64,000 nt of DNA. Origin: Agrobacterium tumefaciens. GTDB taxonomy: Bacteria > Pseudomonadota > Alphaproteobacteria > Rhizobiales > Rhizobiaceae. Below the pieces are notes generated by a model that was not told the DNA's origin, ran no database searches, and was given only the letters and a program-made list of their open reading frames with translations. Both the position numbers and the translations under genes were made by a program. The first letter of the stretch is position 1; each line of letters begins with the position of its first letter. The DNA lies in the NCBI GenBank assembly GCA_017744915.1, contig JAGIAH010000001.1, positions 496,001 to 560,000 on the forward strand. The letters are read 5' to 3'. Shown here one piece after another: positions 17,099-27,471 of this stretch.

Positions 17099-19177
17099 TC
17101 ACTCGACGAAAACCCGCACACTCGAGGCGCGGCCGTCGGCGTCGATTACCGTGAGCGTTGAAAACCCCTGCCCTTCCGGCCGCCATTCGCTGTTGCGGCG
17201 GTGGGAAGGGTCCGGCAGGGGCCTGCCATTGGCAAGCCAGCGGAAGGGCGCGCGGCCGCCCTGCAGTTTCAGCACCAACGGTGAAATGCCGGACTGGCTG
17301 GAGAGTTCCACCCGCGCGCCTTCCGGCGGATACACGATGCGGGGGGCGCTTTCGCGTCTTGAAGCAGAAAGCAGACCGCTTGCGGTTGTCGTGAAACGTC
17401 GCTGGTTGGCGGGAAGATCGCTTACGGCTACGCGCGCAATGCCGGAGGGTGCGGCGGGCATCGGCGTCACCGCCACACCGGATTTCGCAAAGGCCTCGAA
17501 AAGGATTGGGGCCGCCGTCGCATAACCGGCAATGCCCGGCACCGCGCCATTATCGGCACGGCCGACCCAGACGCCGATGACGTGCCGCCCGTCATAACCC
17601 ACCGACCACGCGTCGCGATACCCATAGCTGGTGCCGGTCTTGTAGGCGATGCCACGCTGTTTCACGCCAAGCGGCGGCAGCACGCCGGAGAGTATGTCGG
17701 TGACGTTCCAGATCGCGGCATCGGAAAACAGCCGGTCACCCTCCAGCCGTTCCGGTAACGAGCGGACACCATCGCCGAGCCGCACGGGGTCGCCGCTACC
17801 GGCAAGCCCGGCGTAAAGCTGCACCAGATCCACGAGAGAGATACCGGCACCGCCAAGCGCAATGGCAAGGCCGGGCGCTTCGTTGGCCGGAAGCACGAGC
17901 TTGACGCCCGCCCGCCGGAAACGCACCATCAGCGCCGAGGGGCTGACGGCATCAAGCAGCTTGACCGCCGGCACGTTGAGCGACAGTTGCAGCGCCTGCC
18001 GGATGCTGACATCGCCCTGATAATGCATATCGAAATTGCGCGGCCGGTAACCGGAAAAATCGGCCGGGCGGTCCTCGATGATGGTCTCCTGCCCGACAAG
18101 ACCGTCTTCAAAGGCAAGCCCGTAGATGAACGGTTTGAGGGTGGAGCCCGGCGAACGAACGGCCCGGCTCATCTCCACGAAACCGCGCCTCGCCGTATCG
18201 AGATAATCCGCCGAACCTACTTCCGCCAGAATATCACCGGTCTGCGCATCAGCCATGACGATGGCGACGGAGACCTTGTCACCCAGTTTTTCCGCCGCGT
18301 GGCGGGCAACAGCTTCCAGTTCCCGCTGGATCGGCAATCTCAGCGTCGAATGCGCCTCTCCGGCATTTTGAAATTTGGCACGGGCGGCGACGGCCATGTG
18401 CGGCGCATAGGATGGCAGGTCCCGGCGGTTGACCGGCACGGCCGCCGATGCGGCCCGCCCCGCCTCTCCCTCGCCGACCACACGTTCGACGGCAAGCCGT
18501 TGCAACACCCGCTCACGCGCTTGCCTTGCCGCCTCCGGGAAGCGATCCGGGCGGCGCTTTTCCGGCAATTGCGGCAGCGCCACCAGCAAGGCCGCCTCCG
18601 CGGTGTCGAGCCGGCCCGGCTCCTTGCCGAACCAGGCAAGGCTTGCGGCGCGAATGCCTTCCAGATTGCCGCCATAGGGCGCGATATTCAGATAAAGATC
18701 GAGAATCTCCGCTTTACCGAGCCGCCTTTCAATTTGAATGGCCCGAACGGCCTGAAGAAGCTTCGCCGAAAAGGAGCGATCAGCGCGCGGCTCGACCAAC
18801 CGCGCCACCTGCATCGACAGCGTCGAGGCGCCGGAGACGATCCGGCCGTTACTGGCCAATTGCCAGGCGGAACGCAAAAGCGCCCAGGGGTCGACGCCGT
18901 GGTGATCGTAAAAGCGCTGGTCCTCATAAGCGACCAGCATGCGCAGGAACTGCGGATCGACCTCGGCAGCCGTGGTCTTCAGCCGCCAGCGGCCATCCGG
19001 CGTCGCGAAGGCGCGCAACAGTTTTCCATCACAGTCCAGCACCTCGAAGGAGCGCTGTCGCGCAGCCTCCAGCGGCGGCGGATAGGCCTTGTCGAGCGCA
19101 TCAAGACCGAAGGCCGCGCCGCCCAAAAGCAACGCGGCCGTTACGAAGCCGATGATGACAGCCTTTTTCCGCCTCAT
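17099..19177 (-). CDS. pbpC: Penicillin-binding protein 1C (glycosyltransferase/transpeptidase)
   Basis: A bifunctional class A PBP of 692 residues. After an N-terminal membrane anchor (VIIGFVTAALLLGGAAFGL) comes the GT51 glycosyltransferase domain with EDQRFYDHHG and GASTLSMQ. The transpeptidase domain carries SPGSTLKP (active Ser), SLN (SxN motif) and YKTGTS. The C-terminal region matches the PBP1C-type extension. It starts inside the stop of the alpha-2-macroglobulin gene (ATGA overlap), a pairing conserved in many bacteria in which the A2M protein is thought to guard the periplasm while PbpC repairs peptidoglycan. Confidence 0.96.
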   Translation of the reverse strand: MRRKKAVIIGFVTAALLLGGAAFGLDALDKAYPPPLEAARQRSFEVLDCDGKLLRAFATPDGRWRLKTTAAEVDPQFLRMLVAYEDQRFYDHHGVDPWALLRSAWQLASNGRIVSGASTLSMQVARLVEPRADRSFSAKLLQAVRAIQIERRLGKAEILDLYLNIAPYGGNLEGIRAASLAWFGKEPGRLDTAEAALLVALPQLPEKRRPDRFPEAARQARERVLQRLAVERVVGEGEAGRAASAAVPVNRRDLPSYAPHMAVAARAKFQNAGEAHSTLRLPIQRELEAVARHAAEKLGDKVSVAIVMADAQTGDILAEVGSADYLDTARRGFVEMSRAVRSPGSTLKPFIYGLAFEDGLVGQETIIEDRPADFSGYRPRNFDMHYQGDVSIRQALQLSLNVPAVKLLDAVSPSALMVRFRRAGVKLVLPANEAPGLAIALGGAGISLVDLVQLYAGLAGSGDPVRLGDGVRSLPERLEGDRLFSDAAIWNVTDILSGVLPPLGVKQRGIAYKTGTSYGYRDAWSVGYDGRHVIGVWVGRADNGAVPGIAGYATAAPILFEAFAKSGVAVTPMPAAPSGIARVAVSDLPANQRRFTTTASGLLSASRRESAPRIVYPPEGARVELSSQSGISPLVLKLQGGRAPFRWLANGRPLPDPSHRRNSEWRPEGQGFSTLTVIDADGRASSVRVFVE

Positions 19178-22100
19178 GGGGTTGCCGAGCGCACCTCCAT
19201 GCGGCCGGTTGCCGTGCGGGCGGCAAATTGCGGCCGGTACATATCTTCAACCGAGGCTGCCGGGTGATCATAGGTGCCCGGGGTGACGGCGCGGACCACA
19301 TAAGCGAGCGCAATCTCCGAACTGTCACCGGCCGAGCGGTCGAAGGCCGCGACGAAACGGTCGTAGCGGAATTCGGTATGTGCGGCTTCCGTTTCCGGCA
19401 ACCAGTCGAAATTCGACAGTTCGGCCGAATTAACGAGGCTCGGATTGTCGATTTCGAAACCGGAGGGCAAGAGATCGGTCACCAGAATGCGCGACTGCCA
19501 GGTATTCTGCGGCACCACATTCAGCACCACCACATAACGCTCGTTCTGCGTGACCTCGCTCGGGTTCACCTCCTCGCCATCCATGGAATAATAGGTGCGG
19601 GTGATGGTGAAGCCCTCGCCGCCGGCGGCGAGCGGCTGTACCGGCGGTGCCACCGTGGTGACGACCGCCGTGACCGGATCGGCAGAGGCATTGGCGATCT
19701 TCAAGGGAGCTGCCAGCAATTCATCGCCGCTCATCCGCTTGCCGAAACCACCCGTCTGCAAATCGCCGTTCACGTCGAGGCGGATATCCTTGTCCTCGCC
19801 TTTGACGGCGCGGGCGGCGAGCAGCATCCAGGCCTGTTCCTGCGTGCTGGTATAGGGCTTCTTTTCCCATTCCTTTGCCACGGCACCGGCAAGCTGCGGC
19901 ACGACGGCCGGCACCGGCCGGCTTTCCGCCGCAAGCGCCAGCGTCGCTGCGCCATCGCGCAGGGCAGAGCCATAGTCCGAACGCGCGAAGCTCACATTGG
20001 TGGCACGGCTTGCCATATCCAGCGAAGCGCCGAAAACGCTCTTGGACCGGACCTGATCGCCATAAAGAGAAAGGGCGGCGGCAATATGCGCCTTGGCCAG
20101 CGGCGTCGGGAAATCGGCCAGCGCCGTATCCGCATAATAACGCAGATCGTTGATTGCAGCCTTGCGGTTGCGCGCCAGCACATAGAGCGAATAGGCGATC
20201 TCGTTGCCGCGGTCCTTGACGTTGCTGTCATAGGAAAGGCCGTTCTGCAGGTTGTTCAGCGCCTGCACCATGGCCGCTTCGGGCACGTCGTAACTCTGCT
20301 CGCGGGCGCGGGTCAGGAAGTCGGTGATATAGGCATCGAGCCACAGATCGCCATAGCCGGGCGACCAGAGGCCGAAGCTGCCCGAACTCGACTGGAAGGA
20401 CAGCACGCGGTAGATCGCTTCCTGCACCCGCTTGCGGGTATCAGGGTCCTCAGCCATGCCACTGTCTTTCGTCAGTTCCGATACGTAAAGCAGCGGCAAA
20501 GCGCGGCTCGTCGTCTGCTCGGCGCAGCCATAGGGATATTTATCCAGCATCATCACCAGCGCCGGAATATCGAAGGCCGGCGAACGCGTGACGTTGACCG
20601 CGACGGAGGAGCCGAGCAGCATGCTGTCGGCCAGAAGATCGCCATTGATCGTCAGGCTGCTATTGGGCGCAATCTTGATTTCGCGCCGCGTCGTGACCGG
20701 CAGAACGGCCGGGCGGACCGGAACATTCAGCACCTGCTCCAGCGAGACACCTGATGCGTTGGAGACCTTGATGGTGATCGCGCCATTGCCGGGTTGTTCA
20801 CCCGTCAGGGGCACGGTCAGTGACGACTTGCCGCCTTTTTGAAGCGCCAATGTCTGCGACATCTCGCCCTGATCGACCGTTAACGCCGTGTTGCTAGTCA
20901 CATCCAGCCGGTAATCGCCGGCCTCGCCATCCGTATTGGCGATATCGAGCCGCAATTGCGAGACATCACCGGGGGCGAGGAATTTCGGCGCGCTGGCGAT
21001 GACCACGACGGGATCACGGATGATGGCATCGGAGACGGCATGACCGACACCCGTCTTCGTCCAGGCCACCGCCATGATACGGGCCGTGCCGTTGAACTGC
21101 GGAATATCGAAGCTGATTGTCGCCTTGCCGTCACCGTCGAGTTCGACCGGACCGGCAAAGAAGGCCACCAGCTTTTCGGTGGGCGGGCTGCCCTGAAGGG
21201 CCGCCCCTGCGCCATCACCGCCGGTGCGCAACCGGCCGGTGGCACCAAGCGAACCATCGATCAGGCGACCATAGAGGTCGCGGATTTCAAGCCCCAGCCG
21301 GCGCTGGCCGAAATACCATTCATCCGGCTTCGGCGGCTCATAGCGGGTGAGGTTCAAGATACCGACATCCACCGCAGCAACGATGGCATAGGCCTTTTCG
21401 CCGACGCCGGCACCCGCAACGGTGATCGGAATTTCAAGTGGCTGGCGCGGCAGCGTCTTTTGCGGCGCGCCGAGGGTGACAGCAAGCTTGCGCTCGGCCG
21501 GATCGACTGCAAGCCACTTGATGCCGATGGCGCGCATCGGCATGCGGCTTTCCTGCGCATCGCCAGGCCGGAACAGCGTCGCCGTCACATAAGCACCCGC
21601 TCCCCATTCCTCGGTGACCGGAATGTCGATCTCGCCGCCATCCTCACCGATCTCGGCATTCTGAACGGAAATCAGCTTCTCGGAACCGGAAGTGATCATC
21701 AACTCGCCGGCAAAACGCGAGGAAACCTTAAGTTTCGCCGTATCGCCAATCTTGTAGTTCTGTTTGTCCAGCGCGATTTCCAACGCATCGGGCGTTTCCG
21801 TCGAGCTTGCCTCGACGTAGAAACCGGCATCAAATTCGACGCTGGAAACCGGCGCGCCATTGCCGGCGCCCTCCACTTCCAGCCGGTAGCGGCCCCAGGT
21901 GACGGGCACGGAAATCTCGCCGCCATTGGCATCGACGGACAGGGTGCCGGCTTCCTGCTGCTTGGTATATTCCACCGGCTCGTAACGCCAGGAATTGCCC
22001 TGACGATACCATTGATAGTTCCGCTCGACCTTGATGAGCTTCCAGGTGAGACCGTTCATCGCCTGCTTCGCCCCATCGGCGCTGACGCCGATGATATGGA

Positions 22101-24630
22101 AACGGCCAACGGAATTCTGGGCAAGATCGCCGGAAAATTGCGGCTTGATGCCGATGACCGGGGCATCCGCCTTGATAGGCAACGTCAGCGAGCGCTCCAC
22201 GGCGCGGCCGCCGGCCTCTTGCATGCGGACGGTAATGTTGGCCGAAAGAAGCTGGGTGGTGGAAGGCAGATCGGTGAGATCGACGTTAAAGCTCGCCTTG
22301 CCCTCTTCGTCCAGAACCGGCAGCTCGGCAAGCGTGCTGCGGTTTTCCTCTTCGCTTTCCTCATCCGCCAGACCGAAGAAATAACCTTCGAAATCGGCAC
22401 TCGTGCGCGTCGGTTTGATCGCCACCTCGCCTTCCAGCGTCAGGCCGGCAGCGGGCGCGCCATAGAGATAACGGCCATCGACGTCGATTGCCGTTTCCGC
22501 GCCCGGGTCGATCTGTTTTGCCTTGCTCGAGAGGTCGAACTCGGTGCGATCAGGCACAAAATCGTCGACAAGGAAGCTCTTTTCGCTGATGGCAGCCGTC
22601 TTTGGATCGGTATGAATACGCAGCGTCCAGGTGCCACGCATGGCATTTGCCTGCAGCGGCAGATCGACCGCATGGCCGCCCAGCGCCTTGCCATCGCTGA
22701 CGAAACGCCGATCCTCGACGCCATCCGGGCGCGAGAAGATGAAGGTGAGCGGCAGATCCTCGATTGCCTTGCCATCGACATCACGGGCAAGCGCTGCCGC
22801 GTGCACGGTCTCGCCGGCGCGGTAGATGCCGCGCTCGGTCCAGCTGAACACGTCGATGGCACCGGGGGCTGCCCGTCCCGTCACGCCACGGTCTGAGAGG
22901 TCGAAGCCGGCGCGGGTCATGTCGAGGAAGACGTAATCCTTGTCGCCATTGCGCGCGGTCAGGATTGCCGGTGCCTGTGCGGCCGTGCCGCGCATCAGGC
23001 CTGCGGAGAATACCGCGCGGCCATCGGCATCCGTCTTTGCCGTGCCCAGCACCTCGTTATTCTTGGCGAGCAGCTGCAGATCCACATCCGCGAGCGGCTT
23101 GGCGCTGCCAAGCGCACGGACGAAGACATTCAGCCCATCGGTGCCGGCGTAGGTGGTGATGCCGGTGTCAGAAACCAGGAACCATTGCGTGGCGCGGGAA
23201 TCCCATGTTTCAGGTGCTACGCCCGGCGGCACTGCGGTCAGCACATAGATGCCGGGTTTGCGCTCCGGCAGGGCCTCATCCACCGGGAAGCTCGTCACCA
23301 CATCCTTGTTGAGATCAGGCTTGATCTCGATCGAGCCCTGCCAGACGAGTTCACCGATCTCGTTTTCGATACGGTCGGCATTGTAACCGTCCATCTGCGT
23401 CAGGAACTGCGAATTTGTGAGCAGCGAGGTAATGTTGCGGTCGCCGACGCGATAGAGCTTCAGGTCGGCCTTGTCGGCATTGACCGAGACGATCGGGATG
23501 CCGCGGCGCGCGGTGCCCGGCAGCACGAAATTCTCACCCGTGAAGCGTACGGTCGCGGCGCGGTCACGCACGTAAATATCGAGATCGACCTGCTTTTCCA
23601 GCGGCTCTTCCACCGAAGACGGCAGGCCGGCGCGCAGCGCAATCTTGTAACGCTGGCCATGGGTCAGGCCTTCGACGCAAATCTCGCTGCCCTTCGCCTC
23701 AATGGCTTTGGGGGCCGCCCCATCCAGCGTGATGAAGGAGGAATAATCGACGCCATTCTTCACCAGCGGTTCGGAAAACTGCACGCAGGCGCGTGGGCTG
23801 ACGCTGTCCGTATCCACGGTATTGTTGATGACGCGGAAACCCTGGCGGGTGCGCAGGTCGGCATAGGCGGCCTTGATGCGTGCATTGTTGGAAAGCGCGA
23901 GGCTCTCCTTATAGGCGTTCAGTGCCGCGCGATAATTCTGGGTTTTTTCGAAGGCCTGCGCCAGCCGGTTCAGGGCTTCGGTTCGGGCGCTGACCGTACG
24001 GCTCAGCTGATAGGCATTAATGGCGGCGGAAGCGGCCTGACCGGCAATGGAATAATTATCGGTGACCTGCACCGCCTTTTCCGCGAACTCCGCCCAGAGT
24101 GCACCATCGTCCGGCGTGATTGCAAGGGCCGCCTTGTAGGTCGCCACCGCATCGGGAATATTGCCAGATGCCGCCTGCTGCCGCGCCGTCTCCACCAGCG
24201 CTTCCACACCCTGCCCTGTCTCGCCGTCATTTGCCGCAAGGCCGGATTTCAGCCGGCGCGCTTCCTGCTGCAGGCTGTCAGTGACGAAAGACAGGCGCTG
24301 GGGCGCGCCGATATCGGCTTCCGTAGCCACTTCCACGATCTTGCCGGCAACAGCGCCGGGGAAGGCATTCAGCTGATTGAAATCGGATTTGAGGAAGCAC
24401 CATTTCACCTTGGGATTGTAGGTGAAGGCCTTGCAGGCAGCGTCGCCCACACAAATCTCGCCGCATTGCTCCAGCGAGACATTCTGCTCCGTTCTAAGAT
24501 CGAAGCCGAAATAATCGCCGTTCTGGGTGGTTACCACCTTTCGAGACGATTCTGCTGCCGTGGCTGGAAGAAAAAAGAGGGCGGTAGAGACCGCAACCAA
24601 CGAGATCCGGACAAGAGCGCGCAACGACAT
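19174..24630 (-). CDS. Bacterial alpha-2-macroglobulin with N-terminal PAN domain
   Basis: A very large exported protein of about 1,818 residues. After a signal peptide (LVAVSTALFFLPATA) there is a Cys-rich PAN/apple-like domain (CGEICVGDAACKAF... WCFLKSDF, about residues 35-90). TPR-like repeats follow, then macroglobulin domains. The thioester motif GCAEQ is intact in YPYGCAEQTTS, so the protein can covalently trap proteases after bait cleavage. The start ATG at 24630 (MSLRALVRI) begins the signal peptide; ATGs at 24654 and 24681 are alternatives. It overlaps pbpC by four bases, and the pair probably acts in periplasmic defence against host or competitor proteases. Confidence 0.94.
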   Translation of the reverse strand: MSLRALVRISLVAVSTALFFLPATAAESSRKVVTTQNGDYFGFDLRTEQNVSLEQCGEICVGDAACKAFTYNPKVKWCFLKSDFNQLNAFPGAVAGKIVEVATEADIGAPQRLSFVTDSLQQEARRLKSGLAANDGETGQGVEALVETARQQAASGNIPDAVATYKAALAITPDDGALWAEFAEKAVQVTDNYSIAGQAASAAINAYQLSRTVSARTEALNRLAQAFEKTQNYRAALNAYKESLALSNNARIKAAYADLRTRQGFRVINNTVDTDSVSPRACVQFSEPLVKNGVDYSSFITLDGAAPKAIEAKGSEICVEGLTHGQRYKIALRAGLPSSVEEPLEKQVDLDIYVRDRAATVRFTGENFVLPGTARRGIPIVSVNADKADLKLYRVGDRNITSLLTNSQFLTQMDGYNADRIENEIGELVWQGSIEIKPDLNKDVVTSFPVDEALPERKPGIYVLTAVPPGVAPETWDSRATQWFLVSDTGITTYAGTDGLNVFVRALGSAKPLADVDLQLLAKNNEVLGTAKTDADGRAVFSAGLMRGTAAQAPAILTARNGDKDYVFLDMTRAGFDLSDRGVTGRAAPGAIDVFSWTERGIYRAGETVHAAALARDVDGKAIEDLPLTFIFSRPDGVEDRRFVSDGKALGGHAVDLPLQANAMRGTWTLRIHTDPKTAAISEKSFLVDDFVPDRTEFDLSSKAKQIDPGAETAIDVDGRYLYGAPAAGLTLEGEVAIKPTRTSADFEGYFFGLADEESEEENRSTLAELPVLDEEGKASFNVDLTDLPSTTQLLSANITVRMQEAGGRAVERSLTLPIKADAPVIGIKPQFSGDLAQNSVGRFHIIGVSADGAKQAMNGLTWKLIKVERNYQWYRQGNSWRYEPVEYTKQQEAGTLSVDANGGEISVPVTWGRYRLEVEGAGNGAPVSSVEFDAGFYVEASSTETPDALEIALDKQNYKIGDTAKLKVSSRFAGELMITSGSEKLISVQNAEIGEDGGEIDIPVTEEWGAGAYVTATLFRPGDAQESRMPMRAIGIKWLAVDPAERKLAVTLGAPQKTLPRQPLEIPITVAGAGVGEKAYAIVAAVDVGILNLTRYEPPKPDEWYFGQRRLGLEIRDLYGRLIDGSLGATGRLRTGGDGAGAALQGSPPTEKLVAFFAGPVELDGDGKATISFDIPQFNGTARIMAVAWTKTGVGHAVSDAIIRDPVVVIASAPKFLAPGDVSQLRLDIANTDGEAGDYRLDVTSNTALTVDQGEMSQTLALQKGGKSSLTVPLTGEQPGNGAITIKVSNASGVSLEQVLNVPVRPAVLPVTTRREIKIAPNSSLTINGDLLADSMLLGSSVAVNVTRSPAFDIPALVMMLDKYPYGCAEQTTSRALPLLYVSELTKDSGMAEDPDTRKRVQEAIYRVLSFQSSSGSFGLWSPGYGDLWLDAYITDFLTRAREQSYDVPEAAMVQALNNLQNGLSYDSNVKDRGNEIAYSLYVLARNRKAAINDLRYYADTALADFPTPLAKAHIAAALSLYGDQVRSKSVFGASLDMASRATNVSFARSDYGSALRDGAATLALAAESRPVPAVVPQLAGAVAKEWEKKPYTSTQEQAWMLLAARAVKGEDKDIRLDVNGDLQTGGFGKRMSGDELLAAPLKIANASADPVTAVVTTVAPPVQPLAAGGEGFTITRTYYSMDGEEVNPSEVTQNERYVVVLNVVPQNTWQSRILVTDLLPSGFEIDNPSLVNSAELSNFDWLPETEAAHTEFRYDRFVAAFDRSAGDSSEIALAYVVRAVTPGTYDHPAASVEDMYRPQFAARTATGRMEVRSATP

Positions 24631-24749
24631 CGGTATTCTCCCCGCAACAGACATGTCGGGCGGGACTCTGGTCAAATCCACGCATGGTTGTCAACGCATC
24701 TTCGTCAATTTGCGACGTGACAATCGGTGGAGGCCTGAAGACGGGGAGA

Positions 24750-24938
24750 CTAGTCTTCTATTTTGCGCGCTTCGGAAATCAGCATGATCGGCACGCCGTC
24801 ACGGATCGGATAGGCGAGCCTCGCGCTTTCGGAGATGAGCTCGTTGTGGGCGCGATCATAAGAAAGGCGACCCTTCGTCAAAGGGCAAACCAAAAGCTCC
24901 AGCAGCTTCGGATCGACATTGCTCATCCTGTCGTCCAT
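24750..24938 (-). CDS. Trm112-like (YcaR family) small protein
   Basis: About 62 residues: [19 protein letters not shown], then [18 protein letters not shown]. This is the Trm112/YcaR pattern, but only one Cys of the usual zinc pair remains, at LLVCPLTKG. The GTG/ATG choice favours ATG 24938 (MDDRMSNVD), which has AGGAT upstream; the ATG at 24926 has no spacing for a ribosome-binding site. The stop of the LON-domain gene lies 11 bases upstream, so they form an operon. Function in bacteria is not established. Confidence 0.85.
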   Translation of the reverse strand: MDDRMSNVDPKLLELLVCPLTKGRLSYDRAHNELISESARLAYPIRDGVPIMLISEARKIED

Positions 24939-24948
24939 GGCGTCGATC

Positions 24949-25620
24949 CTATTGCAGCACGGTGCCGCCCTCGCCCGAACCCTGGGCAAGAACGATCTCG
25001 GTGATGGCGATCAATGTTTCAGCCCGCGTCTTCAGATCAGGCGCTTCCAGCAACGCCTGTTTTTCGGCCGGCCCGAAAGGAGACATCATGGAAAGTGAAT
25101 TGACGAGAACGCGATTGCCGGCCCTCTCCACGCTTTCCCAATCCGCTTCCAGCTGATTAGCATCCAGGAACGAGCGGAATACGCGCAGCAGGTTTTCACG
25201 GTCCACCGCCTCCTCGTCATATTCACCGGAAAGATCGGCGATGAAGGGCGCATGCCGGAAGCTGCGATAGGGCTCGCCCGCCTCGACCTCTTCCAGCAGG
25301 CGGAAGCGGCAGACACCGGTGAGTGAGATGATGTAACGGCCATCCCCCGTTTCGGAAAAGGAGGTGATGCGGCCAAGACATCCGACCGCGCTGAGCGGAC
25401 CGCCCTCAAGCCCCGCCTCGATGACATGAAGCGCCGGCTGCACCATGCCGATGAGCCGGTGGCTCGCCAGTGCCGTGTCGATCATGGCGAGATACCGCGG
25501 TTCGAAAACATTGAGCGGAAGATGGCCTTCCGGCAGAAGCAGCGCGCCCGGCAACGGAAAGACCGGCACGGTTTCCGGCAGGTCGTCATTCTTCACATAT
25601 CTTGCATTTCCGATATGCAT
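24949..25620 (-). CDS. LON substrate-binding domain protein
   Basis: About 223 residues carrying only the N-terminal substrate-binding domain of Lon protease, with no ATPase or protease domain. Landmarks are [32 protein letters not shown], and later [11 protein letters not shown] with [10 protein letters not shown]. Such proteins are common in Alphaproteobacteria and lack a settled role. The start at 25620 ([11 protein letters not shown]) follows AGGGGG; an ATG at 25641 is possible. It sits between the thioredoxin-TPR gene and the Trm112-like gene on the same strand. Confidence 0.9.
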   Translation of the reverse strand: MHIGNARYVKNDDLPETVPVFPLPGALLLPEGHLPLNVFEPRYLAMIDTALASHRLIGMVQPALHVIEAGLEGGPLSAVGCLGRITSFSETGDGRYIISLTGVCRFRLLEEVEAGEPYRSFRHAPFIADLSGEYDEEAVDRENLLRVFRSFLDANQLEADWESVERAGNRVLVNSLSMMSPFGPAEKQALLEAPDLKTRAETLIAITEIVLAQGSGEGGTVLQ

Positions 25621-25688
25621 GGGATCAAGCCCCCTGTTCACTGCTGCCCGGCCGGCGGCTCAGCCGCCACGGCCGGGATATGCCCGCA

Positions 25689-26657
25689 TTACGAAAACAG
25701 TATCGCCGAAAGCTTCCTGCGGCCGGCAACCGTCGCCGGATCCTTGAAGCCCCAGGCCTCGAAAAATTCCAGAAGCTGGCGGCGCGCACCGTCATCGTCA
25801 AAGGTCCGGTCCTTGCGCATGACGTAAAGCAGATGGTCCGCCGCTTCGTCACGCCGTCCCTGCGCATTCAGCACCTTGGCAAGCTTCACCCGCGCCTCGT
25901 GGCGGTCGGGATCAAGCGCCAGATCACGTTCAAGCGCCACGGGATCACCAATCTTGCGGGCTTCCTCATATTGCGCGATCTTTTTCGAAACGAGCTGAAT
26001 GCCCGCATCGTCATTGAGTTCCGCTGGAAGAGAGGAGAGCAATTCACCCGCCCGCTCATATTGGCCGGCGGCGATCATGCATTCGGCGATACCGGCAATC
26101 GCTGCGGGGTTTTCCGGATCGGCCTGCATGACGGCGCCGAAAAGCTGTGCCGCACCATTAAAATCGCCATCCGCCAGAAGCTGCTTCGCCTCGGCCAGAA
26201 CGGCTTCGATCTCGGCCTTGGGGTCACCCGCGTCGGGTCCGGCAATCTTGTCGATGAACTGCTTGATCTGGCTTTCCGGAACCGCGCCCATGAAGCCATC
26301 CACCGGCCGGCCATCCGCAAAGGCAACGATGGCGGGAATGGACTGGATGCCGAGCTGGCCGGGAATGGACGGATGGTCGTCGATATTCAGCTTCACAAGC
26401 TTCACGCGGCCATTCGCCTCGTTGATGACCTTTTCGAGCACGGGCGTCAGCTGCTTGCAGGGGCCGCACCAGGGCGCCCAGAAATCCACCAGAACCGGCT
26501 GGCGACGCGATTCTTCAAGAACGTCCCTGGTAAAACCCGCGGTCGTCGTGTCCTTGATGTGGCCGGAGGCCGCGCAGTTCAACTCGCCATTGTGATGAAC
26601 GCTTGCGGTCATCTGCCCGCCATAGGAACCGCCGTAAGGATTATTCGTGCCGCTCAT
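25689..26657 (-). CDS. Thioredoxin-domain TPR co-chaperone (CnoX/YbbN type)
   Basis: A 322-residue protein with an N-terminal thioredoxin domain and C-terminal TPR-like repeats, the CnoX arrangement. The active site is intact, WCGPC in DFWAPWCGPCKQL, followed by the cis-proline loop QSIPAIVAF. The N-terminus (about residues 1-40) is Gly/Ser/Asn-rich. CnoX binds unfolded proteins and hands them to GroEL or DnaK, protecting cysteines from over-oxidation. E. coli CnoX has SxxC in place of CxxC, so the redox activity here may be stronger. Likely cotranscribed with the downstream LON gene. Confidence 0.92.
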   Translation of the reverse strand: MSGTNNPYGGSYGGQMTASVHHNGELNCAASGHIKDTTTAGFTRDVLEESRRQPVLVDFWAPWCGPCKQLTPVLEKVINEANGRVKLVKLNIDDHPSIPGQLGIQSIPAIVAFADGRPVDGFMGAVPESQIKQFIDKIAGPDAGDPKAEIEAVLAEAKQLLADGDFNGAAQLFGAVMQADPENPAAIAGIAECMIAAGQYERAGELLSSLPAELNDDAGIQLVSKKIAQYEEARKIGDPVALERDLALDPDRHEARVKLAKVLNAQGRRDEAADHLLYVMRKDRTFDDDGARRQLLEFFEAWGFKDPATVAGRRKLSAILFS

Positions 26658-26707
26658 GCCGGTCTCCTGAACTCTCTGTCTGTGTTAATTGAAGCAAAGA
26701 TCGTATT

Positions 26708-27217
26708 TCACTCGCTGACTTTCAAGACGAGCGGCGCATGTCCGGTCGCCTCCAGAAAGCGAATGAGATCGCTCGACGCGATCGTCGTCGTCTGATCGTT
26801 GGAAAGCGGATGGCCGTTGACCAGCTCGTTTTCCAGGAGATCGCTGTCGAGCACGAAGGTGACCTGCCTGTCCGTATCGTTGATGGCCCCGAAGACCGTG
26901 ACCGAGCCCGGCACGACGCCCAGATATTCGAGCATTTTTTCCGGCCTGCCGAAGGAGACGCGACTTGCCGCGCCGATGGTCTTGTGGACGCTTTTCAAAT
27001 CCACGACGGCATTTTCCTCAACAGTCAGGACGAAATACTGATCCTTCTTGTCCTTCACGAAGAGGTTCTTTGTATGACCGCCGGGAATGAGATCGCGCAG
27101 CGACTGGGATTCCGCGACGGTAAACACCGGCTCGTGCTCTTTCGTGGTATGAGAAATGCCGAGCCCGTCGAGAAACTCGAAGAGTTCCGTTGCCGTCTTG
27201 GGAGAATTTTCTGCCAT
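26708..27217 (-). CDS. Prolyl-tRNA editing protein (ProXp-ala / YbaK family)
   Basis: About 169 residues of the YbaK/ProX deacylase family, which hydrolyses mischarged Ala-tRNA-Pro in trans. Conserved features are HTTKEHEPVFTVAES, the lysine in GGHTKNLFVKDKK, and GAINDTDRQVTFVLD. The start ATG at 27217 (MAENSPKTATELF) gives the standard length; the open frame upstream lacks support. In many Alphaproteobacteria ProRS lacks an editing domain, making this free-standing enzyme important. Confidence 0.9.
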   Translation of the reverse strand: MAENSPKTATELFEFLDGLGISHTTKEHEPVFTVAESQSLRDLIPGGHTKNLFVKDKKDQYFVLTVEENAVVDLKSVHKTIGAASRVSFGRPEKMLEYLGVVPGSVTVFGAINDTDRQVTFVLDSDLLENELVNGHPLSNDQTTTIASSDLIRFLEATGHAPLVLKVSE

Positions 27218-27471
27218 ATCCTGCCGCCTGCCTCTGTCGATTCCGTTGTCGTTCCTTACCTGATTAAGGGGGTGACCGGCACTTGGCAACGCTGGAAAAA
27301 ACGGAGAGATGAAAAATTCTCAATCATTTCCGCTGCTTGTCGCATTTCTCAAAGAAATTTTCGCGTTTTTGTCATTTCCCTGTTGCATTCCAAAATCGAT
27401 TGAGCGATATAGCGCCCGTCGCCACTTGGCGGCCCACGGTTCAGCGAACTACCCCGGACCGGTGGATTTGA

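Noticed and set aside
20956-22896. Plus-strand frame of 646 codons within the alpha-2-macroglobulin gene
   Set aside because: Shadow: composition typical of antisense GC-rich coding DNA and no motifs.
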